This document shows, piece after piece, positions 1 to 9,467 of a stretch of DNA of 64,000 bases (positions are counted from its first letter, which is position 1; each line of letters opens with the position of its first letter). The DNA lies in the NCBI RefSeq assembly GCF_003046795.1, contig NZ_PZKN01000016.1, positions 30,993 to 94,992 on the forward strand, in the 5' to 3' direction. Source of the stretch: Desulfonatronum sp. SC1. GTDB lineage: Bacteria > Desulfobacterota > Desulfovibrionia > Desulfovibrionales > Desulfonatronaceae. The notes under the pieces are model-generated. The model was not told the DNA's origin. It saw only the letters and a program-made list of their open reading frames with translations, and made no database searches. The position numbers were made by a program, and so were the translations under genes.

Positions 1-1
1 C

Positions 2-223
2 AGCTCCAGAATCATCACCATCGTCAGCCCGACCTCCTCCCCCATGCGCCGACTGCGTGAAGAGGCCAAGGCAGACAAGCGGTTAATCGACGCCACACAG
101 GGCCGCAAAACACGCTCCATCATCATCACGGACTCCAATCACGTCATTCTCTCCGCCATTCAAGCCGAAACCATCGGACAGCGCTACACCGTCCGCGACG
201 ACGGCCCGGACGAGGACAAGTAG
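2..223 (+). CDS. remA: RemA/DUF370 family regulator, 5' end missing
   Basis: The C-terminal 73 codons of a gene that begins outside the window; the stop is TAG at 221-223. The visible protein reads [18 protein letters not shown] near its start, followed by a conserved stretch around [17 protein letters not shown]. This matches the small RemA (formerly DUF370) family, DNA-binding regulators first studied in Bacillus matrix genes and also widespread upstream of gmk in deltaproteobacteria. The gene ends one base before the gmk start codon, so the two are almost certainly co-transcribed and probably translationally coupled. Its role in this organism is not known from sequence. Confidence 0.85.
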   Translation, partial: SSRIITIVSPTSSPMRRLREEAKADKRLIDATQGRKTRSIIITDSNHVILSAIQAETIGQRYTVRDDGPDEDK

Positions 224-224
224 C

Positions 225-851
225 ATGGACGGGGAACCAGAACGGTCCCGCCAGGGCATCCTTTTGGTAATCAGCGCCCCCTCGGGTACGGGTAAAAGCA
301 CGCTGATCAACCGGTTACGCGTCGAATTTCCCCGCCTGGCCTTTTCGGTGTCCTACACGACCCGCGCCCCCAGGGCCGGAGAACTAAACGGCCGGGAATA
401 TCATTTCGTCGATTCGGAGACATTCAACGGCCTCCGTGACTCGGGCAAGCTAGCCGAATGGGCGGAGGTCCACGGCAATTTCTACGGGACCTCCAGGCCG
501 GCGGTCCAGGCGATGCTGGACCAGGGCCGGGACGTGCTCTTCGACATCGACGTCCAAGGTTCCCGACAATTGCGCCAGGCATTCGCCCAAGGCGCGTTCA
601 TCTTTCTCTTCCCCCCCTCCATGCGGGTTCTGGAACAACGGTTGCGAGGCAGAGGCACCGAAACCGAGGAATCCCTGGCCAAACGAATGGCCAACGCCCG
701 CCGGGAGCTGGAACAGGCGGATTTTTTCGACTACTGGATCGTGAACGACGACCTTGACCGAGCCTACCAGAATCTGCGCGGCGTATATCAGGCCGAAGGT
801 CTGCGCAAATCGTGCAACCCGGGACTCGTGGAGCAGATCTTGGCCGGGTGA
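225..851 (+). CDS. gmk: Guanylate kinase
   Basis: Phosphorylates GMP to GDP with ATP in the cytoplasm, an essential step of purine nucleotide supply. The 208-residue length is normal for the family. The P-loop SAPSGTGKST lies at about residues 15-24, and the GMP-binding segment SYTTRAPRAGELNGREYHF follows at about 44-62, with the usual Arg, Glu and Tyr residues. The ATG follows the remA stop by one base, and pyrF comes 62 bases downstream. The order remA-gmk-pyrF suggests one nucleotide-metabolism operon. No anomalies seen. Confidence 0.97.
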   Translation: MDGEPERSRQGILLVISAPSGTGKSTLINRLRVEFPRLAFSVSYTTRAPRAGELNGREYHFVDSETFNGLRDSGKLAEWAEVHGNFYGTSRPAVQAMLDQGRDVLFDIDVQGSRQLRQAFAQGAFIFLFPPSMRVLEQRLRGRGTETEESLAKRMANARRELEQADFFDYWIVNDDLDRAYQNLRGVYQAEGLRKSCNPGLVEQILAG

Positions 852-853
852 GT

Positions 854-883
854 CGCTTATTTTGAGCCGAACCGGCTCAAGCG
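854..883 (+). other. Short hairpin between gmk and pyrF
   Basis: TTGAGCC (862-868) pairs with GGCTCAA (874-880) around a five-base loop; CGC at 854-856 and GCG at 881-883 can extend the stem past a bulge. No T-run follows, so it is not a typical intrinsic terminator. It may be a weak attenuator or an RNA-processing site inside the operon. Confidence 0.35.
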
Positions 884-913
884 ATCCGAAAACCGACTTG
901 TCGTGAAAATCTC

Positions 914-1681
914 ATGGCCCAATTGATCATCGCCCTGGATACGCCGGACCTGGAATCGGCCCTGCTACTCGTCGACCGGTTGCATCAGCACACGCGTTGG
1001 TTCAAGGTCGGCTTGGAATTGTTCTCCGCGGTCGGCCCCCGAGTAGTGGAAGCCGTGCGATCCAGGGACTGCAATGTTTTTCTGGACCTGAAATTTCTGG
1101 ACATCCCGAACACGGTCCAATCCGCGGTCCGGGCCGTATCGAGTCTGGGCGTGAACATGCTCACCGTCCACTTGTCCGGAGGCCGACGGATGGTCCAGGC
1201 AGCTCTGGAGGGTGTCCACCAGGGAACTCCCTCCGCCGTGTCCCCTCCCCTGGTTGTAGGGGTGACGATGCTCACCAGTTTGAACCAGGAAGACCTTTCC
1301 TGGATGACAAAACCCGGTGAAAAAGCCGTTCCCGACCCGGGCGACCTGGCCATTGTCCTGGCCGAACACGGACGCCGATGGGGCGTGGACGGCGTGGTCT
1401 GTTCGCCCTTGGAGGTCTCCAGGATCAAGTCCCTTACCGACCCCCTCTGCATCTGCGTCACCCCGGGCATCCGCATGCCGTCCGACGGGACTCCCGAACT
1501 CGCGAAGGACGATCAATCCCGGACCCTTACTCCGGCCGAAGCCGTAGCCGTCGGCAGTGACTATCTGGTGGTGGGCCGCCCCATTACCCGGGCGAGCGAC
1601 CCGGCCCGTGCCGCGGAATTCTTTTTGCAATCCATGGCAGCGACTATCGCAAGGAGGCATCCATGGCCGAACGTTCCGTGA
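914..1681 (+). CDS. pyrF: Orotidine 5'-phosphate decarboxylase
   Basis: Final step of de novo UMP synthesis: decarboxylation of OMP. The catalytic signature FLDLKFLDIPNTV is at about residues 57-69 and carries the conserved Asp-Lys-Asp set. The phosphate-binding end motif is DYLVVGRPITRASDP. The 255-residue length is slightly above the usual 230-245, with an insert around residues 125-145 (MTKPGEKAVPDPG). The last 19 bases overlap the start of the downstream TPR gene, which has its own strong Shine-Dalgarno (AAGGAGG) inside the pyrF reading frame. Confidence 0.96.
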   Translation: MAQLIIALDTPDLESALLLVDRLHQHTRWFKVGLELFSAVGPRVVEAVRSRDCNVFLDLKFLDIPNTVQSAVRAVSSLGVNMLTVHLSGGRRMVQAALEGVHQGTPSAVSPPLVVGVTMLTSLNQEDLSWMTKPGEKAVPDPGDLAIVLAEHGRRWGVDGVVCSPLEVSRIKSLTDPLCICVTPGIRMPSDGTPELAKDDQSRTLTPAEAVAVGSDYLVVGRPITRASDPARAAEFFLQSMAATIARRHPWPNVP

Positions 1682-2445
1682 CAACTCCACAGAAGGAACA
1701 CGCCCAGAAAACCAAGGAACGGATCAAAGGCGTTTTTTCGTCCCAGGTGCTGACCAAAATCGGCACCGGCTCGACGCTGCGCAAAAGCATCCAGAAAAGT
1801 TATTTTTTCGTCAAGGAGTTGGATGACGGGAGCATTGAAGTCCAACCGCTGAACGTGAACTACGTGCCTTCCGGTCCGAAACAGGTTATTCTAATAGATG
1901 AGTTTCTGGAAAAATTTTCGCCGGAGCCGGAATTTTACACCATTACGGTCATGCCCAAAATGCGGGAGTTGGAGAAGACCATTGCCCGAGGCGACCGCCA
2001 CCGCAAGCGCGGCGAGACGTTCAGCGCGGAAATGGAATACGGCAATGCCGTCAGGGTCGACGAGGAAAACGTTCGCGCCAATTTCGGACTGGGATTGACC
2101 TACCTTGAGCGTGGGGCCACGGACAAGGCCCAGGATATTTTCGAAAGGCTGGTCAAGATGGAGTCGGCTTACGAGGCGGAGCACAAACACCTGTTCAACG
2201 AGTTCGGCATCAACCTACGGAAAAACAAGATGATCGACCAAGCTTTGGATTACTATGCCCGGGCTCTGGAGCTTTCGGAGAACGATGAGAACCTTTGCTA
2301 CAATATCGCTCGGGTCCATCTTGAACGCAAGGACATTCCAAAAACCGTCGAAATGCTGACCAAAGCCCTGGATATCAACCCGGAAATGCCGGAATCCATC
2401 AAATTTATGGATTTTCTCAAAAGCAAAGGCTTGGTCAAAACGTAA
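1663..2445 (+). CDS. Tetratricopeptide repeat protein
   Basis: A 260-residue soluble protein. The first 110 residues hold a conserved block (FFVKELDDGSIEVQPLN); the rest is TPR-like helical repeats, for example AMEYGNAVRVDEENVRANFG and QALDYYARALELSENDENL. No signal peptide or membrane segment. It starts at an ATG seven bases after a consensus AAGGAGG and overlaps pyrF. The downstream gene is an HDOD protein, so a scaffold role in signalling is possible, but this is inference only. Similar proteins are known to me from Desulfovibrio-type genomes in the same neighbourhood; the substrate or partner is unknown. Confidence 0.8.
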   Translation: MAERSVTTPQKEHAQKTKERIKGVFSSQVLTKIGTGSTLRKSIQKSYFFVKELDDGSIEVQPLNVNYVPSGPKQVILIDEFLEKFSPEPEFYTITVMPKMRELEKTIARGDRHRKRGETFSAEMEYGNAVRVDEENVRANFGLGLTYLERGATDKAQDIFERLVKMESAYEAEHKHLFNEFGINLRKNKMIDQALDYYARALELSENDENLCYNIARVHLERKDIPKTVEMLTKALDINPEMPESIKFMDFLKSKGLVKT

Positions 2446-2513
2446 CACGTCCGCGTATCGATGACCCGCTCCATCGGCGCGTCATATTTCGGAAAAACCT
2501 AAGGGAGTTATGG

Positions 2514-3392
2514 GTGGCTTTTCACGCCAGAGGGCAAGATTTTTTGAACGAACTACCGGAAATTCATCAAGATCTTCCGGTTTCCCCGCAACTTTTTCAG
2601 ACGCTGTTTTCGCTGACCAGCGACCAATCCAGTTCGTCGCTGGTGGACATCGCCAAGGTCATCGAGAAAGATCAGGGATTGACCGTCCGTGTTCTGACCA
2701 TGGCCAATTCGGCCTATTATGGATTGCAGTCCCAAGTCGGTTCCGTGCATCGGGCCGTGATGATCCTGGGGCTCCAGGAAGTCCGTAAACTGCTTCTGCT
2801 CTTGAACATCCGCTCCCTGGAGCAGCGCCTGGATGCGGATATCTTTGACGTTTCGAGCCACTGGCGACACCAGGTGGATGTGGCCCATGCCGTCAAAATC
2901 ATGGCCGGCCACGCTCCGGGGACGGACCCCGAAGAACTGTTCACCATCGGCCTGCTCCATGACCTGGGCAAGATGATCACCGCCCTCTACCGCCCCGACG
3001 ATTGGAAAGCCATCCTTGCTTTGTGCGCGGCCAAAAATGTTCCGCTCTTTGTCGCCGAAGACGCCTATTGGGGGCTGGATCACGCCCTGATAGGGGCGAT
3101 GACCCTGAAATCCTGGTTTCTCCCGGCTTCCCTGACCGAACCCATCAATTGGCATCACGCCCCTGGGCTGGCCAAGGATTTCGAGGTACAAGCCAGGATG
3201 ATCCGGCTGGCGGACGTTCTGGTTCGCCATCAGCTTGACCAGCATTCCCGCGATTGGCCCGAGAAAAACCTCCCCGCCAAGGACATCCGCGACCTTCGGC
3301 TTCCAGAAGACCTCGAACAGAATTTAATTCCCGAAATGCGGGCCTCGGGCCGGACCGACCAGTTTCTACGAAGCCTGGGAATCGCGGCATAA
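2514..3392 (+). CDS. HDOD domain signalling protein
   Basis: 292 residues forming a single HDOD domain, a non-catalytic relative of HD phosphohydrolases used in signal transduction. Visible landmarks are FSLTSDQSSSSLVDIAKVIEKDQGL (residues 32-56), NSAYYGL and the IGLLHDLGKM segment at about residues 144-153, which keeps an HD pair. The GTG start at 2514 is chosen because AAGGGAG lies six bases upstream; an ATG four bases earlier is in another frame and gives a short ORF without family similarity. It lies between the TPR gene and recJ, all on the same strand. Confidence 0.85.
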   Translation: MAFHARGQDFLNELPEIHQDLPVSPQLFQTLFSLTSDQSSSSLVDIAKVIEKDQGLTVRVLTMANSAYYGLQSQVGSVHRAVMILGLQEVRKLLLLLNIRSLEQRLDADIFDVSSHWRHQVDVAHAVKIMAGHAPGTDPEELFTIGLLHDLGKMITALYRPDDWKAILALCAAKNVPLFVAEDAYWGLDHALIGAMTLKSWFLPASLTEPINWHHAPGLAKDFEVQARMIRLADVLVRHQLDQHSRDWPEKNLPAKDIRDLRLPEDLEQNLIPEMRASGRTDQFLRSLGIAA

Positions 3393-3436
3393 AGCCCAAA
3401 AATGTCCTTCTGATCAGCACCAGTCCTTTTCCCATC

Positions 3437-5158
3437 ATGCACACACTCCCCACCTTCCCCGAAAAAACGTGGAGGTTTCGCTCCGCTTTGCCCGATCGGC
3501 ATCATGTCCAAAACCTGGCCGCCAACCTGGATATTTCTCCGCTTCTGGTCACTCTTCTCTGGAGCCGCGGCGTGCGCACGGCCGAGGAAATGGATTTGTT
3601 CTTGTCTCCCGGACTGCGGCATCTGGCCCAACCGGAACAATGGTGCGGCCTGAACGCCGCCGGACAAACCATCGCCAAAGCCATCGCCCAGGGCAGGAAG
3701 CCGGCCGTCTGGGGCGACTACGACGTGGACGGCATCACCAGCACCGCGCTCCTGCTGCTTTTTTTCCAGGCCCGAGGCGTCGAAGCGGATCATCATATCC
3801 CCCATCGCCAGACCGAAGGCTACGGGTTGAACAATACCGGCATCGAGGACCTGGCCCGGCGGGGGATCGGCCTGCTGATCACCGTGGATTGCGGCATCAG
3901 CCACCTCCCGGAAGTGACCAGGGCAAAGGAACTGGGCATGACCGTGGTGATCTCCGACCACCATCTGCCCGGTCCCGACCTTCCGGCCGCGGACGCGATC
4001 ATGAACCCCAAGATCGGCGACTGCCCGTGCCCCAACCTGGCCGGGGTGGGGGTGGCCTTTCTCCTGGCCGCGGTGCTCAACCGGATGCTCCCCGGCGACC
4101 CCCTGGACATGCGTCAATTCCTGGACTTGGTAGCCCTGGGCACGATAGCGGACATCGTCGAGCTGACCGGACAAAACCGGATACTGGCCAAGAACGGCCT
4201 GTCCATGCTCAAGGAAGGGAAACGTCCGGGCATCGTGGCCCTGAAGGAAGTCTGCGGATACAAACCGGGCGCGGTGCTGGACGAGGATCGGGTGGGGTTT
4301 GGTCTGGCCCCCCGGATCAATGCCGCCGGTCGACTGGGCCACGCCGAAACCGCCCTGCGCCTGTTACTGACCCGGGACATGACCGAGGCCAGGGAACTGG
4401 CCAAGGAACTGGACGGCTACAACACCCACAGGCGAGGCATTGGCAAGGAAATCCAGGAAGAAGCCCTGCGCCTGGCACTGGAGCAGAAAGGCCGCTTCGG
4501 GCTGGTGCTGCACGCCCCGCACTGGCACGAGGGTGTCATCGGGATCATTGCCTCCAAGGTTGCGGAAACCCATTACCGCCCGGCCATCATCCTCACGGAC
4601 CACGAATCCGGCCACCTCAAGGGGTCCGGGCGAAGCATCCCGGAATTCTCGCTCTACGAGGGACTCACGGCCTGCCAGCATCTGCTCCAGGGGTTCGGCG
4701 GCCACAGCCAGGCCGCCGGACTGCGGCTACGCCGGGACGACTTCGCTGCCTTCCAGGAAGCCTTCAATACTGTGGTAGCCCAGGCCCTGAACAATACCCC
4801 TCCCACCCCCACCCTGATCCTGGACGCTCCCCTGGGTTTCGGGGAAATCGACTACGACCTGCTCAAAGAGCTGGAACTCCTGGCTCCTTTCGGCGCGGAC
4901 AACCCAAAGCCGCTGTTTCTCTCCCCCCAGGTGGTCGTGCGCAACCGCAAACCGGTGGGCGCGGATCACGTGTTCCTGGACCTGCGCGACGACGAAGCCG
5001 AGGTGACCATGCGGGCCAAGGCCTGGAACCAGGCCGCAAACCTGCCCCGAAGCGTCACCGGAAAGTCCATGCTCCTGGCCTACACCCCGAAGTTCAACGA
5101 ATTCAACGGCGTGACCAGCATCGAGCTGGCCTTGCGGGATTGGTCGGTTCAAGAGTGA
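3437..5158 (+). CDS. recJ: Single-stranded-DNA-specific exonuclease RecJ
   Basis: 5'-3' exonuclease on single-stranded DNA in RecF-pathway recombination and mismatch repair. 573 residues from the ATG at 3437 (MHTLPTFPEKTW), the normal size for RecJ. An in-frame open stretch extends upstream but runs back into the HDOD gene and is not family-like. DHH-family motifs are present: WGDYDVDGITSTALLL, VDCGISHLPE and the diagnostic VISDHHLPGPD. The DHHA1 segment includes GSGRSIPEFSLYEGL and GFGGHSQAAGL. Metal-binding Asp and His residues are intact. The glycosyltransferase GTG follows four bases after the stop. Confidence 0.95.
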   Translation: MHTLPTFPEKTWRFRSALPDRHHVQNLAANLDISPLLVTLLWSRGVRTAEEMDLFLSPGLRHLAQPEQWCGLNAAGQTIAKAIAQGRKPAVWGDYDVDGITSTALLLLFFQARGVEADHHIPHRQTEGYGLNNTGIEDLARRGIGLLITVDCGISHLPEVTRAKELGMTVVISDHHLPGPDLPAADAIMNPKIGDCPCPNLAGVGVAFLLAAVLNRMLPGDPLDMRQFLDLVALGTIADIVELTGQNRILAKNGLSMLKEGKRPGIVALKEVCGYKPGAVLDEDRVGFGLAPRINAAGRLGHAETALRLLLTRDMTEARELAKELDGYNTHRRGIGKEIQEEALRLALEQKGRFGLVLHAPHWHEGVIGIIASKVAETHYRPAIILTDHESGHLKGSGRSIPEFSLYEGLTACQHLLQGFGGHSQAAGLRLRRDDFAAFQEAFNTVVAQALNNTPPTPTLILDAPLGFGEIDYDLLKELELLAPFGADNPKPLFLSPQVVVRNRKPVGADHVFLDLRDDEAEVTMRAKAWNQAANLPRSVTGKSMLLAYTPKFNEFNGVTSIELALRDWSVQE

Positions 5159-5162
5159 CGCC

Positions 5163-6332
5163 GTGCACGTTCATCACCACACAACCTTGCAATCCCAGGG
5201 CGGCACGGCCCAGTTCGCCCACAACCTCATGGCCTGGCTTGCGCGGCACGACGTCACCGGCTCCCACACCTACGAGATCCAGGATAACGCCTCCACCGGA
5301 CAATGCCTTTCACCCTTTGCCGTGGCCGAGCATGTCCGCAACCCAGGTAACCTCGCGGACGACACAGCCATTGTACACCTCCACGGTTCAGCCGACTGGC
5401 CGACCTGCCTGGACGGATTCGCCGCCACGTCGCACCGGCTGGTGCTGACCCTCCACGACTGTCGCCTGCTCACCGGAGGCTGCGCCTATCCCCTGCATTG
5501 CGGGGCCTGGAAAACCGGTTGCCAACAGGACTGCCCCCAAAACCTAGCCGCTCACGCCGACCACAGCCGGGCAGTATTCCGGCTGCTGGAAACGCTCCGT
5601 CCGCTGCTGATCTCCCCCTCTGCCTGGCTGAGCCGCATGGTCCGGGAAATCCATCCCCAGGCCCGAATCCACACCATCCCCAACGCCGTGCCGGAGAGCC
5701 TTGGCCCCCCGGCAAGCAAATCTTCCGAGGAAAAACGGATCGTCAAACGGGAGCTGGGCATCGACGCGGCGGGGAAAGTCGTGCTTTTCGTGGCCCATGG
5801 CGGCAAGCAGGCCATGTACAAGGGCGGGCATCTGTGGGAGCGGCTCTGGAAGCGCGTCAAGCAGGGCGAACCCCGGGCCGTGGCCGTGGCCGTGGGCGGA
5901 AATGCGATCCACCGCAGCGGGGACTTCCTGGAGCTGCCCTATCTGGACCAGGAACGCCTCCTCCGCTGCATGGACGCCGCGGATGTGCTGGTCTATCCCA
6001 GCCTGGCGGACAACCATCCCCTGATCATTCTCGAAGCCATGTGCAGGGGCCTGCCCTGCGCGGCCTTTGCCAGCGGCGGCATTCCCGAGCAGGTCATCCA
6101 TGAACAAAGCGGGTTGCTGTCGCCTCCGGGCGACATGGTCAGCCTGGCCGCCTCGGTCCTGGAGATCCTGGGCAACCCCCGCCTGGGCAGGCAGCTCGCC
6201 CAGGCGGGCCGAGACCGGTTTATCCGCCTGTTCCAAATGGACCACATGGGCCGCCGCCACCTTCGGCTTTACGCCGAATCGCCTCTATCTCGACCAGACA
6301 GGGCCGCCTCGCGTTCCAGCAACGTGGGATGA
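5163..6332 (+). CDS. Family 4 (GT-B) glycosyltransferase
   Basis: 389 residues with a two-domain GT-B layout. The N-terminal acceptor half begins MHVHHHTTLQSQGGTAQF. The C-terminal donor half has the hallmark YPSLADNHPLIILEAMCRG followed by FASGGIPEQV, the ExxxxG-type sugar-nucleotide region of GT4 enzymes. It probably acts at the inner membrane face in polysaccharide or lipopolysaccharide assembly, but no other glycan genes flank it, so the acceptor is unknown. GTG start directly after recJ. The last 64 bases overlap, tail to tail, the 3' end of the M48 peptidase gene on the other strand. Confidence 0.85.
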   Translation: MHVHHHTTLQSQGGTAQFAHNLMAWLARHDVTGSHTYEIQDNASTGQCLSPFAVAEHVRNPGNLADDTAIVHLHGSADWPTCLDGFAATSHRLVLTLHDCRLLTGGCAYPLHCGAWKTGCQQDCPQNLAAHADHSRAVFRLLETLRPLLISPSAWLSRMVREIHPQARIHTIPNAVPESLGPPASKSSEEKRIVKRELGIDAAGKVVLFVAHGGKQAMYKGGHLWERLWKRVKQGEPRAVAVAVGGNAIHRSGDFLELPYLDQERLLRCMDAADVLVYPSLADNHPLIILEAMCRGLPCAAFASGGIPEQVIHEQSGLLSPPGDMVSLAASVLEILGNPRLGRQLAQAGRDRFIRLFQMDHMGRRHLRLYAESPLSRPDRAASRSSNVG

Positions 6333-7534
6333 GAGTAGTGAAAAGCGCTGTACCGGGGATGGGGGGTCAGGTTGGAGAGATTTTTTTCACTGAGCTTGCG
6401 CAGGGCGCTGATCATCGGGCCCGCGCCCAGGCCGTTTTTCCGGGCGAAGCGATCCGCCTGATATTCATGTTTGCGGGAAAGGCGATTCATCAGCGGTGAA
6501 AGCCAGAACGTGAACAGACCGGCCAGCAGAGCAAAAAGCAGAAAGGCCGGGCCCGGGCCACTATCCGCGAAACGGAATCCAAACGCCTCGATGAACGTCG
6601 GGCTTTGCAGCAGCCAGGCCAGCAGCGCGAAGGAGGCCAGCCCGAAGCCGGCGGACAGAGTCAGCATTTTCGGAATATGGCCGAGCTTGTAGTGGCCGAT
6701 TTCATGGGCCAGCACGGCTTCCAGCTCTTCCTCCGACAGCTGCTCGATCAGGGTGTCGAAGAGCACGATCCGCCGGAACCGCCCGAACCCGGTGAAAAAG
6801 GCGTTAGAATGGCCGGACCGCTTGCTGCCGTCCATGATCTGGATGGTCTTGGCCTTGAACCCGGTCCGATCCGCCAGGGCCATCAGCCGCTGCCGCAGTT
6901 CGCCCTCCGGCAGCGGAGTCAGCGTGTTGAACCAGGGCAGGATCAGCATGGGGTAGAGGACCATCATCACCAGTTGAAAGACGAAAAAGACCACGAAGGC
7001 CCAAACCCACCACCATGGTCCGATCCAGTCGATCAGGAACAGAATTGCGGCCAGCAGGGGCAGGGCGATGATCACGCCCAGAATCAGCCCCTTGATCTTG
7101 TCCGTGACCCACAGCCGCAAGGTGCTGTTGTTGAATCCAAACCGTTCTTCCAGCCGAAACTGGGCATGATGGTCCAAAGGCAAACCGGGCAGGGACAACA
7201 GGATCATCACGGCAACCAGATACAACCCTTCCCGCCAGACCGAAGCCGACAGCCCGCCGCCGAACAGATCGTACGCCCAGGGCAACATCCCGGAAAAAAG
7301 CACCACCGCCAGGACCACCGCTCCATACGCCTCCCCGAACAGCCCGAACCGGCTTTTGGCAAGGGTGTATTCCACGGACTTCCGATACGTCACCTCGTCC
7401 ATCACCTCGCGCAAGGCTTTTGGCGGCGCATCCCGCCGCCTAACTTCGCGCATGTTCAAAAGAATCAGCCAGACTTCGGTGATGACCTTGGCGACCAGGG
7501 CGGCCACAACCACGATGAGAATCAAGGTTTGCAT
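6269..7534 (-). CDS. M48 family membrane metallopeptidase (Ste24-like)
   Basis: 421 residues. A zinc-metallopeptidase of the CAAX prenyl protease 1 / Ste24 type. The catalytic HExxH is in VLAHEIGHYKLGH at about residues 279-291, and a downstream glutamate ligand is likely in KHEYQADRFA. Several hydrophobic segments are seen: residues 1-20, 62-84, 102-118, 150-170, 176-200 and two after the active site. In bacteria such enzymes cleave membrane proteins; no prenylation is implied. It is monocistronic on the minus strand, 40 bases after the GTPase pair, with its 3' end overlapping the glycosyltransferase. Confidence 0.9.
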   Translation of the reverse strand: MQTLILIVVVAALVAKVITEVWLILLNMREVRRRDAPPKALREVMDEVTYRKSVEYTLAKSRFGLFGEAYGAVVLAVVLFSGMLPWAYDLFGGGLSASVWREGLYLVAVMILLSLPGLPLDHHAQFRLEERFGFNNSTLRLWVTDKIKGLILGVIIALPLLAAILFLIDWIGPWWWVWAFVVFFVFQLVMMVLYPMLILPWFNTLTPLPEGELRQRLMALADRTGFKAKTIQIMDGSKRSGHSNAFFTGFGRFRRIVLFDTLIEQLSEEELEAVLAHEIGHYKLGHIPKMLTLSAGFGLASFALLAWLLQSPTFIEAFGFRFADSGPGPAFLLFALLAGLFTFWLSPLMNRLSRKHEYQADRFARKNGLGAGPMISALRKLSEKNLSNLTPHPRYSAFHYSHPTLLEREAALSGRDRGDSA

Positions 7535-7574
7535 ATTTTTTCAAACTTACATCAGGAGTTACAGTTATATATAA

Positions 7575-9467
7575 TTATTTGTCGTTTTTCGCTTCGTGAA
7601 CGACAGCCCCAAAACGCGACGGGTCCAATTCCTGTTGCAGAACTTCCGTGCTTACCCGCAACGCGTCTTCCATATCCCGAACCCGATCCAGCAACTCCTC
7701 GACATCCTGGCGCACCCGGCGCAGGGATTCGGTTTCCGCCGGAGCGTCCAGGGCCTGGACTAGTTGTTCCGGCGGGGGCAGATCGCCGGAGCGGGTCAAG
7801 GCGACGGAAACGAGCAGGTATCCTGGAAAAAGGCTGATCAGGAACACCGCCATAGCGGTCAGATAGAAATCAAAGGGCAGCCAGTCCCCGGCCAACCAGC
7901 CGGAAACCAAGCGCAGGGCGGCATGGCCAAAGACCAGCACTGGCAGAAGATTGCCTGCCAGGGTGTGCGCGAGGCCCAGGCGCCGGGCCGCCAGTTGGCC
8001 GGCACTGGCGAGCACGGCCTGTTCCAGACGCTCCTGAAAGAATTCCCGGGTGCGCTGATCCTGCTCGGAATGTTCCGACGTCCGGGGTAGCACGCCTTGG
8101 GAGCGCAGCACGTTCAGGCTTTGATGCAGAAGCCGGGTCGCCCAAAGCGCTTGCTCCGCTTCAGGAGTTGAAGCCGGTGGCTCAAAAGCTGATGGTTTCG
8201 CGCCGTCCAGCCGATCCAATCCGAGGTCTTGCAAGGTTCTTCGCGAATCCTGGACGATATCGGTCAACCGGCGTTCCTCTTCAGCGGAAAACCCTTGCAG
8301 GATGGTCCGTACGGGCAAAATCCCCTGCCAGGCGGCCTTTGCCGCGTGCCACCCGGCCCGGAGCATCCTGGTCAGGGACGGCCCGCCCGCGGACATCCTG
8401 GCCAGATGGTAGGCCAGGCCGGAAAAGGCCAGCCGCCCGCGCACCCAGACCGGCAGGGCCAAAAAGCCGCCCACACGGCCCGGAGCGGCCCGCCAGGCCT
8501 GTTCCCGAATGATCCGGCGCAGCATGTCTTGGCTGTGGGGCGTGGACAGGGCCTTGAGGAAAATTCCGCGCACTCGTCCGTCCAACTCCTGCTCATGGGC
8601 CGACAAGGTCCGGTGCAGGCTTTCCAGGTCTTGGCGGACCGAAACGGAAAGGGCATGGCGGACCTGATTGAAGACGTCCTCGGTTCGCAAGGCCTGGACC
8701 TGCTCCTTGGCCCGGTGGGCGAACAGGGCGGCGCGCAACCGTTCGAACCGCTCGTTCAATCCATCTTCTCCGTTTTGCGCCACAACCGCGCTGACCGCGA
8801 AAAAACCGCCCTGGTCCACGTCAAAACCCAAATCCCGAACCCGGCCCAGAAAATCCGCGCACACGGCCTCCCGGTCTTGGTCCGGAATCTGGTCCAGCTT
8901 GTTCAGGACGAAAAACCAGCGCTTGCGGGCCGCCCAGCGACGGACTTCATCTTGGATGCTGAAATTGGCCCTCTTGTCCGGACTGCCTACGTAAACCACA
9001 ATGTCCGCCCGCTCCACCAATCGACGGGTGCGCTCTAGATGCACGGACTCCGTACTGTCCACATCCGGCGCGTCAATCAGGGCCGTTCCGGACAAGCGGT
9101 GATCGGTGATCACCACGTCCGCTTCGTCGAGAAATGTAAGATGCTGTTTATCCGCCGGGGCCACCGCGACATGGGCGCGGGTGGTCTTGGGACGAATAGT
9201 GGCCGAGGTTGGACTGAGGCCGGGCTTACCCAGCAGGGCGTTGAATAGCTCGGACTTGCCCACTCCGGTCCCACCCAAGAGCACGATGACGACCGGGCGG
9301 CCAAGACCGACATCCAAGCCTGTCCGGTCATCCAGAACGCCCAGAACCCGCTCCAGGCGCAGGGCCATGGCCTGGGCCGCGGGCAGGCGGTCGAAGCGCC
9401 GCGCCTTCTGGATCAATTCTTCAATCCTGGCGGTTATGCGATGGGGAAAAAATCGCGGAGCGGTCAT
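7575..9467 (-). CDS. Membrane-associated GTPase, second of a coupled pair
   Basis: 630 residues. The G1 P-loop GGTGVGKSELFNALLG is at about residues 69-84, switch threonines lie in TIRPKTTRAH, G3 is DAPDVDSTE, and G4 NKLDQIPDQ is intact. Long helical segments follow, with two hydrophobic stretches at about 515-560 (LLPVLVFGHAALRLV and TAMAVFLISLFPGYLLVSVAL), then a C-terminal helix rich in Glu and Arg. The layout resembles dynamin-like or other 50S-type large GTPases that act on membranes, but I cannot assign a named family. Its ATG overlaps the stop of the upstream GTPase gene as ATGA, so translation is coupled and the products probably work together. Confidence 0.75.
   Translation of the reverse strand: MTAPRFFPHRITARIEELIQKARRFDRLPAAQAMALRLERVLGVLDDRTGLDVGLGRPVVIVLLGGTGVGKSELFNALLGKPGLSPTSATIRPKTTRAHVAVAPADKQHLTFLDEADVVITDHRLSGTALIDAPDVDSTESVHLERTRRLVERADIVVYVGSPDKRANFSIQDEVRRWAARKRWFFVLNKLDQIPDQDREAVCADFLGRVRDLGFDVDQGGFFAVSAVVAQNGEDGLNERFERLRAALFAHRAKEQVQALRTEDVFNQVRHALSVSVRQDLESLHRTLSAHEQELDGRVRGIFLKALSTPHSQDMLRRIIREQAWRAAPGRVGGFLALPVWVRGRLAFSGLAYHLARMSAGGPSLTRMLRAGWHAAKAAWQGILPVRTILQGFSAEEERRLTDIVQDSRRTLQDLGLDRLDGAKPSAFEPPASTPEAEQALWATRLLHQSLNVLRSQGVLPRTSEHSEQDQRTREFFQERLEQAVLASAGQLAARRLGLAHTLAGNLLPVLVFGHAALRLVSGWLAGDWLPFDFYLTAMAVFLISLFPGYLLVSVALTRSGDLPPPEQLVQALDAPAETESLRRVRQDVEELLDRVRDMEDALRVSTEVLQQELDPSRFGAVVHEAKNDK

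Noticed and set aside
3469..5448. 659-codon plus-strand frame overlapping recJ
   Set aside because: Arg/Pro/Gly-rich shadow; recJ motifs are intact in the other frame.
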